Shown: positions 14,844 to 22,923, numbered from the stretch's first letter. The stretch: 64,000 nt of DNA from Chloroflexi bacterium CFX6 (GCA_030263595.1 SZPG01000031.1:21488-85487); one strand, 5' to 3'. Notes: generated by a model from the letters alone, not told the origin. Numbers and translations: made by a program.

Positions 14844-15023
14844 GACGAGAGATCCGCGTTCCCATCCCCAAGCATCACGCTTCCACAAAAGACCTGACAG
14901 GTTTCCGCAGAATCGTGATCGTCGGACTCCATTCCCATTCAAGAAGTCCGATCATCGCACGCCACGATAAAACCTGTCAGGTCTGACTCTTTATTAACTC
15001 CGCCCACTCCCTCGGCAGGGACG
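14844..15023. repeat. 180-bp repeat, copy B, containing the same nested hairpin
   Basis: The hairpin arms lie at 14890-14904 and 14970-14984. The left part carries the gene tail, and the right part runs straight into the HicA reading frame and appears to have replaced its end. With copy A (12647-12826) it brackets the DUF6883/DUF4926 and DUF433/PIN-like pairs. Confidence 0.85.
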
Positions 15024-15179
15024 GAAAATCACCGTCGAACCGTGATCTGGAATGACGATTATTTTGCCCGACTTGTCGCGAAAGGTGTTGTGGCTTCCCA
15101 CGCGGCGAATCCATTTGAAACCCTTCGCTTCCGCCACTTTTGCAAGGGTTGCATAAGGAACGAGTTTTAGTTTGCTCAC
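14994..15179 (-). CDS. hicA: HicA-like toxin, C-terminally truncated by a repeat
   Basis: 61 residues from GTG 15179, overlapping the hicB stop (GTGA). The core KVAEAKGFKWIRRVGSHNTF then KIIVIPDHG shows the HicA double-stranded-RNA-binding-like fold with the catalytic His in GSH. Normal HicA continues about 20 residues with a GLLRKILRDAG-type helix. Here the frame instead enters the dispersed repeat and ends RPCRGSGRS. Toxicity is therefore doubtful, though the catalytic His remains. Confidence 0.75.
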   Translation of the reverse strand: MSKLKLVPYATLAKVAEAKGFKWIRRVGSHNTFRDKSGKIIVIPDHGSTVIFRPCRGSGRS

Positions 15180-15400
15180 ACCGCAATCCCAATGCGGAAA
15201 GCGCCGACAAATTCGGGGGATTTCCCAATTTTGCCTGCCGTTTTCAAATAAACAGTGATTGCTTCGCGCAGGTTGACTTCCAATGTGGGCAGGTCGGGCG
15301 CCTGGGTGTAACAACCAGGCAGTTCTGTCACCTCGCCGATCAGCCAGCCAGATTCGGGATCTCGCTCGACAATCGCAGTAAAAGTTTTTTGAGTTGCCAT
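15176..15400 (-). CDS. hicB: HicB-family antitoxin
   Basis: 74 residues from ATG 15400 (MATQKTFTAIVERDPESGWL), then IGEVTELPGCYTQAPDLPTL and EVNLREAITVYLKTA. This is the partial RNase H-like HicB fold without a separate DNA-binding domain. It precedes hicA with overlapping stop and start. The open frame upstream to 15448 lacks family sequence. It should neutralise HicA. The gap 15401-15610 has only low-complexity CATCCTTCATCC repeats. Confidence 0.85.
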   Translation of the reverse strand: MATQKTFTAIVERDPESGWLIGEVTELPGCYTQAPDLPTLEVNLREAITVYLKTAGKIGKSPEFVGAFRIGIAV

Positions 15401-15610
15401 GTGCTTATCTCCGATTTTTGCGATGACGCGATTATAGCACGACGGCATTCATCATTCATCCTTCATCCCTCATCCTTTCGATCGCCTCCACAGCCTCGCC
15501 AGCGCGAAAAGGCAACCCCTTAATCAAAAGTTTCCCGATCTTTGCAACCAGTGTTTTTGTACGATAAGTTTGCTGCAGGGTGCACCTCGCGTCCTTATCT
15601 TACACCGTTT

Positions 15611-17314
15611 CTAAAACCCCTCCGCCACGTACTCGCCCCACACCTCGCGGAGCGTATTGCAAATCTCCCCCAGCGTAACATCGTTCTCCACACACTCGAT
15701 GAACAGAGGCATCAAATTCTCCGACCCTCCCGCGGCGGATTTCAACTTTCCAAGCAACCCCTCCGCCAGTCGCCGGTCTCTACTCTCTCTCAACTGCTTC
15801 AGCCTCTCACGCGCCGCCGCTTCAATGGCGGGATCAACCTTCAAACGTTCCAGCGTCATTTCCTCTTCCACCTGAAATTGATTAACTCCCACCACCACCT
15901 GCTCCCCGCGTTCGACGGCTTGTTGCGCGGCGTAGGCGGCGTCCTGGATCTCGTTCTGCATGAATCCCTTTTCAATGGACTGTAACGCCCCGCCCATCTC
16001 GTCAATTTTGGCGATGTATTCCTGAGCGCCTTTCTCGATCTCGTCTGTGAGATATTCGATGAGATACGACCCCGCCAATGGATCCACCGAATCCGCGACG
16101 CCTGACTCATACGCGATGATCTGCTGTGTGCGGAGCGCGACGCGCACAGATTTTTCCGTGGGGAGCCACAACGCCTCGTCCATCGAATTCGTGTGTAGGG
16201 ATTGTGTCCCGCCCAACACTGCCGAAAGAGCCTGCAACGTCACACGCACCACGTTGTTTTCCGGTTGCTGCGCGGTGAGGGTCGAACCAGCCGTTTGCGT
16301 GTGGAATCGCAATTGCCACGACGCCGGCTTCTGCGCTTTGAATCGTTCGCGCATGATCTTCGCCCACAATCTGCGCGCGGCGCGGAACTTCGCCACCTCC
16401 TCCAAAAAGTTGTTGTGTGAGTTGAAGAAGAAAGAGAGTTGCCCTGCAAATTCGTCCACGTTCAAGCCTGCTTTCAACGCGGCTTCCACATACGCAATCC
16501 CGTTCGCGAGCGTGAAGGCGACTTCCTGCACGGCGGTCGAGCCCGCTTCACGGATGTGATACCCCGAAATGGAAATCGTGTTCCAATTCGGAACTTCCTT
16601 CGCGCAAAACGAGAAGACGTCGGTGATGAGGCGCATGGAAGGCGCGGGCGGGAAGATATACGTGCCGCGCGCCACGTACTCCTTGAGAATGTCGTTCTGG
16701 ATCGTGCCGCGCAGTTTCTTTACCTCCGCGCCCTGCTTCTTTGCCACCGCGATATACATCGCCAGCAAAATGCCCGCAGGCGCGTTGATCGTCATCGAGG
16801 TCGAAACCTTATCGAGCGGGATTTCCCTGAAGAGCGTTTCCATGTCATGCACGGAAGAAATCGAAACGCCGACCTTGCCCACCTCCCCCCGCGCCATGGG
16901 ATCGTCCGCATCGTACCCAATTTGAGTTGGGAGGTCGAACGCGACGCTCAGCCCCGTCTGACCGTTCTGCAGGAGATAACGATAACGCGCGTTGGTCTCT
17001 TCGGCGGTGGCGAAACCCGCGTACTGGCGCATCGTCCAAAAGCGCGAACGATACATCGTCGGCTGGACGCCGCGCGTGAATGGATATTCGCCAGGGAAAC
17101 CAAGTTTGTTTAAAAAGGATTTTTCCGTAGGGGCGAGGTCCTCTCGCCCAACTTCGGAGGCACCCGCAAATGCATCGCCGTCCGCAGGCAGCGCCACGCG
17201 CGGGACCTCGATGCCTGCGGATGTCTCGAATCGCTCCTTCCTCTCCTTGAACTTTTCCAGCGACCTCTTGAGCGTGGTCTCTTTCCAACGGTTGTATTGG
17301 TCTTGTAGGGACAT
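15611..17314 (-). CDS. Methylmalonyl-CoA mutase catalytic subunit (no B12 domain)
   Basis: 567 residues, the length of the catalytic alpha subunit in two-subunit or archaeal-type mutases; the cobalamin-binding subunit must be elsewhere. Family landmarks are [74 protein letters not shown] and [18 protein letters not shown]. The Tyr in PTMY and Arg in ARGTYI fit methylmalonyl-CoA rather than isobutyryl-CoA specificity. The enzyme interconverts succinyl- and methylmalonyl-CoA. Between residues about 55 and 65 the chain reads [13 protein letters not shown], encoded by a GGGCGAG/CTCGCCC palindrome, and the usual linker is missing there. Confidence 0.93.
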   Translation of the reverse strand: MSLQDQYNRWKETTLKRSLEKFKERKERFETSAGIEVPRVALPADGDAFAGASEVGREDLAPTEKSFLNKLGFPGEYPFTRGVQPTMYRSRFWTMRQYAGFATAEETNARYRYLLQNGQTGLSVAFDLPTQIGYDADDPMARGEVGKVGVSISSVHDMETLFREIPLDKVSTSMTINAPAGILLAMYIAVAKKQGAEVKKLRGTIQNDILKEYVARGTYIFPPAPSMRLITDVFSFCAKEVPNWNTISISGYHIREAGSTAVQEVAFTLANGIAYVEAALKAGLNVDEFAGQLSFFFNSHNNFLEEVAKFRAARRLWAKIMRERFKAQKPASWQLRFHTQTAGSTLTAQQPENNVVRVTLQALSAVLGGTQSLHTNSMDEALWLPTEKSVRVALRTQQIIAYESGVADSVDPLAGSYLIEYLTDEIEKGAQEYIAKIDEMGGALQSIEKGFMQNEIQDAAYAAQQAVERGEQVVVGVNQFQVEEEMTLERLKVDPAIEAAARERLKQLRESRDRRLAEGLLGKLKSAAGGSENLMPLFIECVENDVTLGEICNTLREVWGEYVAEGF

Positions 17315-17333
17315 GTCTTCACCTATATCTCTT

Positions 17334-17416
17334 CAGCGGGGGTCTTTGCGAAGCAAATTTCCTCATAGCAAAAGTGGAGATTGCTTCGACGGGAGAACAC
17401 CGTCTCGCAATGACAT
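17334..17416. repeat. Dispersed GCGAAGCAA...CGCAATGACA element
   Basis: Contains TTGCGAAGCAA, GGAGATTGCTTCGACGGGAG and CTCGCAATGACA. It is the same family as 13630-13738 and 61127-61200, upstream of the mutase gene start. Confidence 0.65.
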
Positions 17417-17543
17417 GGGGCAAGTATAAAGCCAAACACAAACAGGGAATTGGACAGAAACAGGAAGATTTCGAGACAAAAGTCACATGCCTTCCGCCAA
17501 CGAAGATGCTACACTGTCCGTATATAAAGACAGGAGAATCAGC

Positions 17544-17945
17544 ATGGCGAGCAAAACACTTCTTTATATCGGCGCGGGGATACTTTTCCTGATCGGCTTG
17601 TGCCTGTTCGGATACGGCGTATTGAACGTGATCGGTTCGACCTCCGCCCAGGGCAGTTCCAACTGGTTGACCTTCGGACTCGGCTTCGGCTGTGTGGGCG
17701 TGTTGTTCCTCGCGGGGGGCGCGGGGTTGATCTATGCCGCGCAGCGCGGGACGAAGACCGAGGTCGTCCAGCAGGTGACGATGAAGGTGGACCTGCCCGG
17801 CGAAACAAAGATCGAGCAGATGAAATGCCGTTCCTGCGGGGGCGCGTTGAAAGCGGAAAACGTCAAAATGATCGCCGGCGCGCCGACCGTCGAATGTCCG
17901 TATTGCGGGACGACGTATCAGTTGACCGAAGAACCGAAATGGTGA
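17544..17945 (+). CDS. Two-TM membrane protein with C-terminal zinc ribbon
   Basis: 133 residues from ATG 17544, behind AGGAG at 17531-17535. Two transmembrane segments (about residues 6-28 and 40-65: LLYIGAGILFLIGLCLFGYG; GLGFGCVGVLFLAGGAGLIY) are followed by a cytosolic domain with CRSC (about 95) and CPYC (about 120), a four-cysteine zinc ribbon. It ends 46 bases before the Cys-Ala-tail membrane protein gene and may be co-transcribed with it. Function unknown. Confidence 0.7.
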   Translation: MASKTLLYIGAGILFLIGLCLFGYGVLNVIGSTSAQGSSNWLTFGLGFGCVGVLFLAGGAGLIYAAQRGTKTEVVQQVTMKVDLPGETKIEQMKCRSCGGALKAENVKMIAGAPTVECPYCGTTYQLTEEPKW

Positions 17946-17988
17946 TTCGATTTTCGATTGGCGATTTGCGATTGACGATTGGAGGGTC
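17945..17988. repeat. Low-complexity CGATTTTCGATTGGCGATTTG repeat
   Basis: Five imperfect GATT-containing heptamer-like units fill the 46-base gap. This kind of degenerate low-complexity element recurs in the genome (compare 38830-38935 and 33715-33832). Confidence 0.5.
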
Positions 17989-17991
17989 GTT

Positions 17992-19644
17992 ATGAAGAAA
18001 AAACTTCTGACGATTGCATTGACAGTTATCCTCGCGCTCAGCGTTACAACGACCGTCTTTGCGCAGGATTATTACTTCAGCCTCGATAGAATGGTCGTGC
18101 ACGTCTATTGGAATGCGGACGGCACGAGTTCGCTGGATTACCTGCTCACCTTCACCAACCAGCCGGGCGGTCATCCCATCGAATTCGTGGACGTGGGGAT
18201 GCCGAACGGGAATTTCGATTTCAACAGCATCCAAGCCAGCATCAATGGGAATCCGCTTTCCATTTCGAGGGACTTTCAAGGCACGGGCGACGGCTTTGCC
18301 GTGGAAATGGGTCGGTACACGATTCCGCCCGGGGAAACGGGAACAGTCCGCGTCGTCGTCGGACGCGTGTCGGGAGTCCTGTATAAAGACGAGGATGACG
18401 CGGAGTACGCCAGCGCGGTCTTCTCTCCACTGTTTTTTCAGCGGGACGTAATTACCGGGAACACCGACATCACCGTCGTCTATCACCTGCCGCCCGACGT
18501 GCAGCCCGACGAACCGCGCTGGCATTCCTCGCCCTCGGGTTTCCCCACCGAACCGCAAACGGGATTCGATTCGTCGGGTCGCATCACGTACACGTGGATC
18601 AACCCCAACGCGAACGGATATACGCGATACGAGTTCGGCGCGTCGTTCCCGAAGAGTTACGTCCCCGCCGACAGTATCGTAACCGTGCAACTGCCGTCTT
18701 TCTCGATTTCACCAGATGCGATCTTCAACCTGCTGTGCGTCGGTTTCTTCGCTTTCATGTTTTTGGGCATCCCCGTTCTTTCAGCCATTGCAGGCAACCG
18801 CCGCAAATTACAGTACATGCCGCCGAAGATCTCCATCGAGGGACACGGCATCAAGCGCGGGCTGACGGCGGTCGAGGCTGCGATCCTCATGGAACAACCG
18901 CTCGACAAGGTGATGACGATGATCCTGTTTGGCGCGGTCAAGAAGGGCGCAGCGCAGGTCATTAAACGGGACCCGCTTCAAATCCAGGTCATCGAGCCGC
19001 TCCCCGAAGGTCTGCATGAGTATGAAAAGGATTTCCTCCAGGCGTTCCGCGCGGGATCGAATGCAAAGACCCGCCGCAAGGATTTGCAGGACATGACCGT
19101 GAAACTCGTCCGTTCGGTGTCCGAGAAGATGAAAGGCTTCAGCCGCCGCGAGACCGTGGACTATTACAAGGCGATCATGGAAAAGGCGTGGGCGCAGGTG
19201 GAAGCCGCGGACACGCCGGAAGTCAAAAGCAAGATGTTCGACGACGCGCTGGAATGGACGATGCTCGACAAGGATTACGACGACCGCACGCGCCGCGTCT
19301 TCACCGGACCTGTATTTGTTCCCGTTTGGTGGCATCGCTTCGACCCGGGCTGGGGCGGCGGAGCCAGAACCGCAGCCGCGCCATCCATGCCATCCGGTAG
19401 AGGTTCCACGGCGTTACCCGGCGCGGACTTCGCCGCGTCGGTGGTGGGAGGCGTGCAGACCTTCTCGCAAAAAGTCATCGGCAACGTGGGCGATTTCACC
19501 AGCCGCGTAACCAATGTGACCAATCCGCCGCCAAAACCCAGCGGCACAACGGGAGGTCGCAGCGGCGGAGGCGGCGGGCGTTCCTGCGCCTGTGCCTGCG
19601 CGTGCGCGGGCTGCGCCTGCGCCTGCGCGGGGGGAGGAAGGTAG
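17992..19644 (+). CDS. DUF2207-like membrane protein with Cys-Ala repeat tail
   Basis: 550 residues. A signal peptide (MKKKLLTIALTVILALSVTT) leads to an extracytoplasmic beta-rich domain (about 25-235). One membrane segment follows (about 243-268, LLCVGFFAFMFLGIPVLSAI), then a large cytosolic part with helical segments (LTAVEAAILMEQPLDKVMTM) like DUF2207 proteins. The end is a Gly/Ser stretch and a tail of seven Cys alternating with Ala (SCACACACAGCACACAGGGR, residues about 531-550). By topology the tail is cytosolic. Two radical SAM-type genes with peptide-recognition domains lie downstream, so I infer the tail is a substrate for post-translational modification. This is not proven. Confidence 0.7.
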   Translation: MKKKLLTIALTVILALSVTTTVFAQDYYFSLDRMVVHVYWNADGTSSLDYLLTFTNQPGGHPIEFVDVGMPNGNFDFNSIQASINGNPLSISRDFQGTGDGFAVEMGRYTIPPGETGTVRVVVGRVSGVLYKDEDDAEYASAVFSPLFFQRDVITGNTDITVVYHLPPDVQPDEPRWHSSPSGFPTEPQTGFDSSGRITYTWINPNANGYTRYEFGASFPKSYVPADSIVTVQLPSFSISPDAIFNLLCVGFFAFMFLGIPVLSAIAGNRRKLQYMPPKISIEGHGIKRGLTAVEAAILMEQPLDKVMTMILFGAVKKGAAQVIKRDPLQIQVIEPLPEGLHEYEKDFLQAFRAGSNAKTRRKDLQDMTVKLVRSVSEKMKGFSRRETVDYYKAIMEKAWAQVEAADTPEVKSKMFDDALEWTMLDKDYDDRTRRVFTGPVFVPVWWHRFDPGWGGGARTAAAPSMPSGRGSTALPGADFAASVVGGVQTFSQKVIGNVGDFTSRVTNVTNPPPKPSGTTGGRSGGGGGRSCACACACAGCACACAGGGR

Positions 19645-19670
19645 CGGAGTCCAACGTCTCCCGACGTTGG
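19642..19670 (+). repeat. REP element upstream of the RAYT
   Basis: Head GTAGCGGAGT, then hairpin CCAACGTC-TCCC-GACGTTGG (8-bp stem at 19651-19658 / 19663-19670). It starts on the stop codon of the preceding gene and lies 25 bases before the transposase ATG. Confidence 0.85.
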
Positions 19671-19694
19671 AAACTTGAATGAGAGAATAACTTT

Positions 19695-20228
19695 ATGAGC
19701 AACGATATTTTCAAACGCGCGCCGCATAACCCGCCGCACTTATTCATACCCAACACGCTTTACATGTTGACGGCATCCACCTATCAGAAGGAACCTCTCA
19801 TCTCATCCCCAAAACGAAAACGGGAATGGATTGAAGCGTTTCTGAATGCAGCCGAAATTTACAAGTGGTATGTCATCGCATGGGTTATCCTGCACAATCA
19901 CTATCATGCCATTGTCCAATCCCCGGAGGATGTAGAAACGTTGTCCAAATTTGTGGGCAGTTACCACAAATTCACGGCGCGCAAATGGAATGATGAGGAC
20001 AGTTCAAGCGGCAGAAAAGTATGGTGGAACTATTGGGATACCTGTATTCGCTCCGAAAACGAGTATTACAATCGTTTGCGATATATATTCTGGAACCCGG
20101 TTAAGCACGGATTGGTCGAAGCACCGGAAGACTATCCATTTAGCAATTACAAGGAATTCCTGATGAAATGGCAAGTGGACTTCGATTTTACAAATTTAGA
20201 TGAGGTGGATGATGTCCCTGAGTTTTAA
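19695..20228 (+). CDS. REP-associated tyrosine transposase (RAYT, Y1/HUH family)
   Basis: 177 residues. The HUH motif is at residues 67-71 (HNHYH in VILHNHYHAIV), and the presumed nucleophile region is NRLRYIFWNPVKHG, with Tyr130 the likely catalytic residue. These are landmarks of the IS200-like TnpA_REP/RAYT group, single-strand DNA transposases thought to spread REP palindromes. It is flanked by GTAG/CGGAGT-headed hairpins at 19642-19670 and 20241-20305, the expected REPtron arrangement. The 3' end overlaps the start of the radical SAM gene, so the element landed at that gene's translation start. The frame is intact. Confidence 0.88.
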   Translation: MSNDIFKRAPHNPPHLFIPNTLYMLTASTYQKEPLISSPKRKREWIEAFLNAAEIYKWYVIAWVILHNHYHAIVQSPEDVETLSKFVGSYHKFTARKWNDEDSSSGRKVWWNYWDTCIRSENEYYNRLRYIFWNPVKHGLVEAPEDYPFSNYKEFLMKWQVDFDFTNLDEVDDVPEF

Positions 20229-21588
20229 TTCGCTGAAAACCGGAGTGCAAAGTCTCCTGACTTTGCCATTTCAAAAGACACTCCAAAGTCGGGAGACTTT
20301 GGACTCCAGACCGGGTCTCTACCACTACACCCGCGAGAACGGACACGAGAAATCGCGCATCCACCTGCGGCTCGACCCGGACGGCAACGGCACTTTGATC
20401 GTCAACGCCAACAGCATCATGCACTTGAACCCGACCGCCGCGTTCATGGCGTGGATGATTTTGGAGGGGAGAAGCGATGCGGAAATTACGAAGGCTGTCT
20501 CTAGAAAGTGGAAAGTGGAAAGTGGACAACTGGCGGACGATCTTTCTACTTTCCACTTTCAACTCGAAGAACTTCTCCGTCCCGACGGCGCGTGCGCGAT
20601 CCACGATCTCGAATTGGAAATGAACATGCCGTTCAGCGCGCGTCCCTCCGCTCCATATCGCATGGATCTGGCGATCACGTATCGCTGCAACAACGACTGC
20701 GCGCACTGCTACAACGCCCGCGAGCGGAACTTCCCCGAACTCGATACGGAGGGATGGTTCAAGGTTTTGGATCAACTCTGGGCGCTGGGCGTTCCGCACA
20801 TCGTCTTCACCGGCGGCGAAGCGACGCTGAGAAACGATTTGCCCAAACTGATCCGCCACGCTGAATCCAACGGGCAGATCACCGGACTCAACACGAACGC
20901 GCGCCGCCTTGCGGATGAACGGTACGTGCAGCAACTGGTGGATGCCGGGCTCGATCACGTGCAGATCACGGTTGAATCGTGCGACGAGCAAATCCACGAC
21001 CAGATGATGCGGGCGAAAGGCGCGTTCAAGCAGACCATTCAGGGATTGAAGAACGCCCTGCAAGCCAAACTCTACGTGATGACCAACACGACGATGCTGC
21101 GCACGAACCTGCATACAATTCCCGATACGCTGGATTTTCTCGCCGATGTTGGCGTTCCGACCATCGGATTGAATGCGCTTATCTATTCGGGTCAGGGTCT
21201 CACGGTTGGGACAGGACTCAAGGAGAATGAACTGCAACCCATTCTCGACATCGCCACGCGCAAAACGAACGAGCGCGGACAAAGACTGATCTGGTACACG
21301 CCCACGCTGCACCGCGGCGCTGTACAGCATGTGCATCGAATCGAACGGGAACGTCCTGCCGTGCCAGTCGTATTACCATCCGCTCGGCAACTTCCTCACC
21401 GACTCGTGGGATTCGATCTGGAATCACGAACTATCCGTGCAATTGCGCGAGCGGCGAAACCTGCCCGCCAAATGCGAGGGCTGTCCCGTCGTTACCGAAT
21501 GCGGAGGCGGCTGCCCGCTCACGTTCGAGACTCATCGAAAACAATATGGCGTCAATCTGCCTATCGTCAGTTAGCGCCTTGTCATTGA
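20212..21588 (+). CDS. Radical SAM/SPASM peptide-modifying enzyme, frameshifted
   Basis: Starts at ATG 20212 (20200 and 20209 are also possible), overlapping the RAYT end. After a REP-derived N-terminal stretch (VQSLLTLPFQKTLQSRETLD) comes a PqqD-like recognition domain (IHLRLDPDGNGTLIVNANS, about residues 50-125). The radical SAM core has YRCNNDCAHCYN (CxxxCxxC) and VFTGGEATLRNDLP. Around 21302 the frame is lost: the expected SPASM domain continues in another frame (21302-21574) after an apparent deletion of roughly 45-50 bases. The chain beyond LIWYTPT in this frame is not meaningful. Such enzymes usually form thioether or C-C links on peptide substrates; the Cys-Ala protein upstream is the candidate. 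Confidence 0.8.
   Translation: MSLSFNSLKTGVQSLLTLPFQKTLQSRETLDSRPGLYHYTRENGHEKSRIHLRLDPDGNGTLIVNANSIMHLNPTAAFMAWMILEGRSDAEITKAVSRKWKVESGQLADDLSTFHFQLEELLRPDGACAIHDLELEMNMPFSARPSAPYRMDLAITYRCNNDCAHCYNARERNFPELDTEGWFKVLDQLWALGVPHIVFTGGEATLRNDLPKLIRHAESNGQITGLNTNARRLADERYVQQLVDAGLDHVQITVESCDEQIHDQMMRAKGAFKQTIQGLKNALQAKLYVMTNTTMLRTNLHTIPDTLDFLADVGVPTIGLNALIYSGQGLTVGTGLKENELQPILDIATRKTNERGQRLIWYTPTLHRGAVQHVHRIERERPAVPVVLPSARQLPHRLVGFDLESRTIRAIARAAKPARQMRGLSRRYRMRRRLPAHVRDSSKTIWRQSAYRQLAPCH
20241..20305 (+). repeat. BIME-like pair of REP hairpins inside the radical SAM gene
   Basis: Forward unit: CGGAGT head at 20241, hairpin GCAAAGTC-TCCT-GACTTTGC (20247-20266). Reverse unit: CCAAAGTC-GGGA-GACTTTGG (20283-20302) followed by ACTCC, which on the minus strand reads as the same GGAGT head. 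The pair is translated in frame near the N-terminus. Confidence 0.9.
21302..21574 (+). pseudogene. Detached SPASM domain of the radical SAM gene
   Basis: This frame reads PRCTAALYSMCIESNGNVLP, then CQSYYHPLGN, CEGCPVVTECGGGCPL, and ends VNLPIVS. The CTAA, LPCQS and CxxCxxxxxCGGGC features are the auxiliary-cluster cysteines of a SPASM domain. The 16 or so residues that normally link the barrel to the CTAA segment are absent and the frame is shifted relative to 20212-21588. Confidence 0.75.
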
Positions 21589-21639
21589 AGTTCTGGTTTT
21601 TAGCCGCATTGTGCGCAAACATCATGTACAAGAATTTCC

Positions 21640-21735
21640 ATTAACCACGAAGACACCGAGGCGCGGAGATTTGAAATATTTTTTCTCCGTGTCTCGGTGG
21701 TTCAAAACCCAACGGGTCTCGACAGGCTCGACCCA
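21640..21735. repeat. Imperfect inverted repeat AACCACGAAGACACCGAG / CTCCGTGTCTCGGTGGTT
   Basis: The left arm at 21643-21668 and right arm at 21687-21707 form a long imperfect hairpin, followed by a small GGTCTCGACAGGCTCGACC palindrome at 21714-21732. These are common dispersed bacterial element types. They separate the frameshifted enzyme from its homologue. Confidence 0.6.
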
Positions 21736-21768
21736 ATTGGTTCCGGCTTACTCAAGTCAGGAGGCTCC

Positions 21769-22923
21769 ATGAAAATCGTCAATCGTCTTGCCGAGCGTTT
21801 CACCAAAGTCACCCCTCTGCCCGAAGGACTGCATCACATACAAGCCGCGCCGGAGGGCGAAAAACCTTTCCGCATCCATCTCCGATTACGCAAGGACGGC
21901 TCGGGCGTGATGATCGTCAACGCGGCGACCGTGTTGAATCTCAACCCCACCGCCGCCGAATATGCCTATCACTTCATCAAAGGCACCGACCCCGAGGAAG
22001 CCGCAAAACAGATCGCGGCGCGCTACCGCGTCAGCAAAGGGATGGCGCTGGAGGATTACCGCGACTTCACGGAGAGAATCCAGACCCTTATCTCCACGCC
22101 CGATTTGGATCCCGTCTCGTTTCTGGACCTCGAGCGGGTCCCGCCGCATTCAGCCGACCTCACCGCCCCGCTGCGCCTCGACTGCGCGCTGACCTACAAA
22201 CTGCCGCGCGGCACCAAAGCCGAATACGCCCCGGTCAAGCGCGTGGACCGCGAACTTAGCGCCGAAGAATGGCAGACCATCCTCGACAAAGCCTGGCGCG
22301 CCGGCATCCCGCACGTCACGTTTACGGGAGGCGAACCCACGCTCCGCAACGACCTTCCCGAATTGATCGCGCACGCCGAAAAGATCGGTCAGGTCTGCGG
22401 CTTGCTTACGGACGGGTTGAAACTCGCCGATAAAAAATATCTCGATACGCTGCTGCAAACCGGGCTCGATCACCTGCTCTTCCTGCTCCAACCTGAAAGC
22501 AAAAAATCATGGGATGCGCTCGAAGTCATCATGCCCGAGGACATCTTTGTCACAGTGCATATCACGATCAACAAGAAGAACGCGAAGAAACTCGACGCCA
22601 TCCTCGAAAGGCTCGCCGCTCTGGAAGTGAAGAGCATCTCCGCCAGCGCGGCCGATCCTTCATTGAAAAACGAACTCCAGGCATTGGCAAACAAAGCCGC
22701 GCATCTGAATCTGACGCTGACATTCGATTTGCCCGTCCCCTATTCCGAACAAAATCCCGTCGCGCTGGAAACGGAGGAGGATGAAGTCCCCTCCGGCGCG
22801 GGCAAAGCCTGGCTGTACGTCGAACCCGACGGCGACGCGCTCCCCGCGCAGGGCATGGCTGACCAGGTGTTGGGCAATTTCCTAAGGGACGAGTGGGAAA
22901 AGATTTATTCCCGTTATGCGTAA
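21769..22923 (+). CDS. Pseudo-radical-SAM protein with PqqD-like domain
   Basis: 384 residues from ATG 21769, behind AGGAGG. The architecture mirrors the enzyme before it: a PqqD-like domain (IHLRLRKDGSGVMIVNAAT), then a SAM-barrel-like region with VTFTGGEPTLRNDLPELIAH. Where the homologue has its CxxxCxxC cluster motif, this protein reads TYKLPRGTKAEYAPVK, with no cysteine. The end (LYVEPDGDALPAQGMADQVL) lacks SPASM cysteines. It therefore should not bind the radical SAM cluster and may act as a partner or recognition subunit. Its stop codon lies in a REP element. Confidence 0.8.
   Translation: MKIVNRLAERFTKVTPLPEGLHHIQAAPEGEKPFRIHLRLRKDGSGVMIVNAATVLNLNPTAAEYAYHFIKGTDPEEAAKQIAARYRVSKGMALEDYRDFTERIQTLISTPDLDPVSFLDLERVPPHSADLTAPLRLDCALTYKLPRGTKAEYAPVKRVDRELSAEEWQTILDKAWRAGIPHVTFTGGEPTLRNDLPELIAHAEKIGQVCGLLTDGLKLADKKYLDTLLQTGLDHLLFLLQPESKKSWDALEVIMPEDIFVTVHITINKKNAKKLDAILERLAALEVKSISASAADPSLKNELQALANKAAHLNLTLTFDLPVPYSEQNPVALETEEDEVPSGAGKAWLYVEPDGDALPAQGMADQVLGNFLRDEWEKIYSRYA

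Noticed and set aside
15401..15610. Cobalamin riboswitch near the mutase gene
   Set aside because: The interval is downstream of the mutase, and neither flank shows the B12-box or conserved core; only CATCC low-complexity sequence is present.
17487..17543. Longer start for the zinc-ribbon membrane protein
   Set aside because: The extra residues are polar and precede the Shine-Dalgarno sequence that serves ATG 17544.
19587..19635. Cys-Ala tail as a metallothionein
   Set aside because: Strict Cys-Ala alternation at the end of a large membrane protein next to radical SAM genes fits a modified tail better; metal binding is still possible but has no other support.
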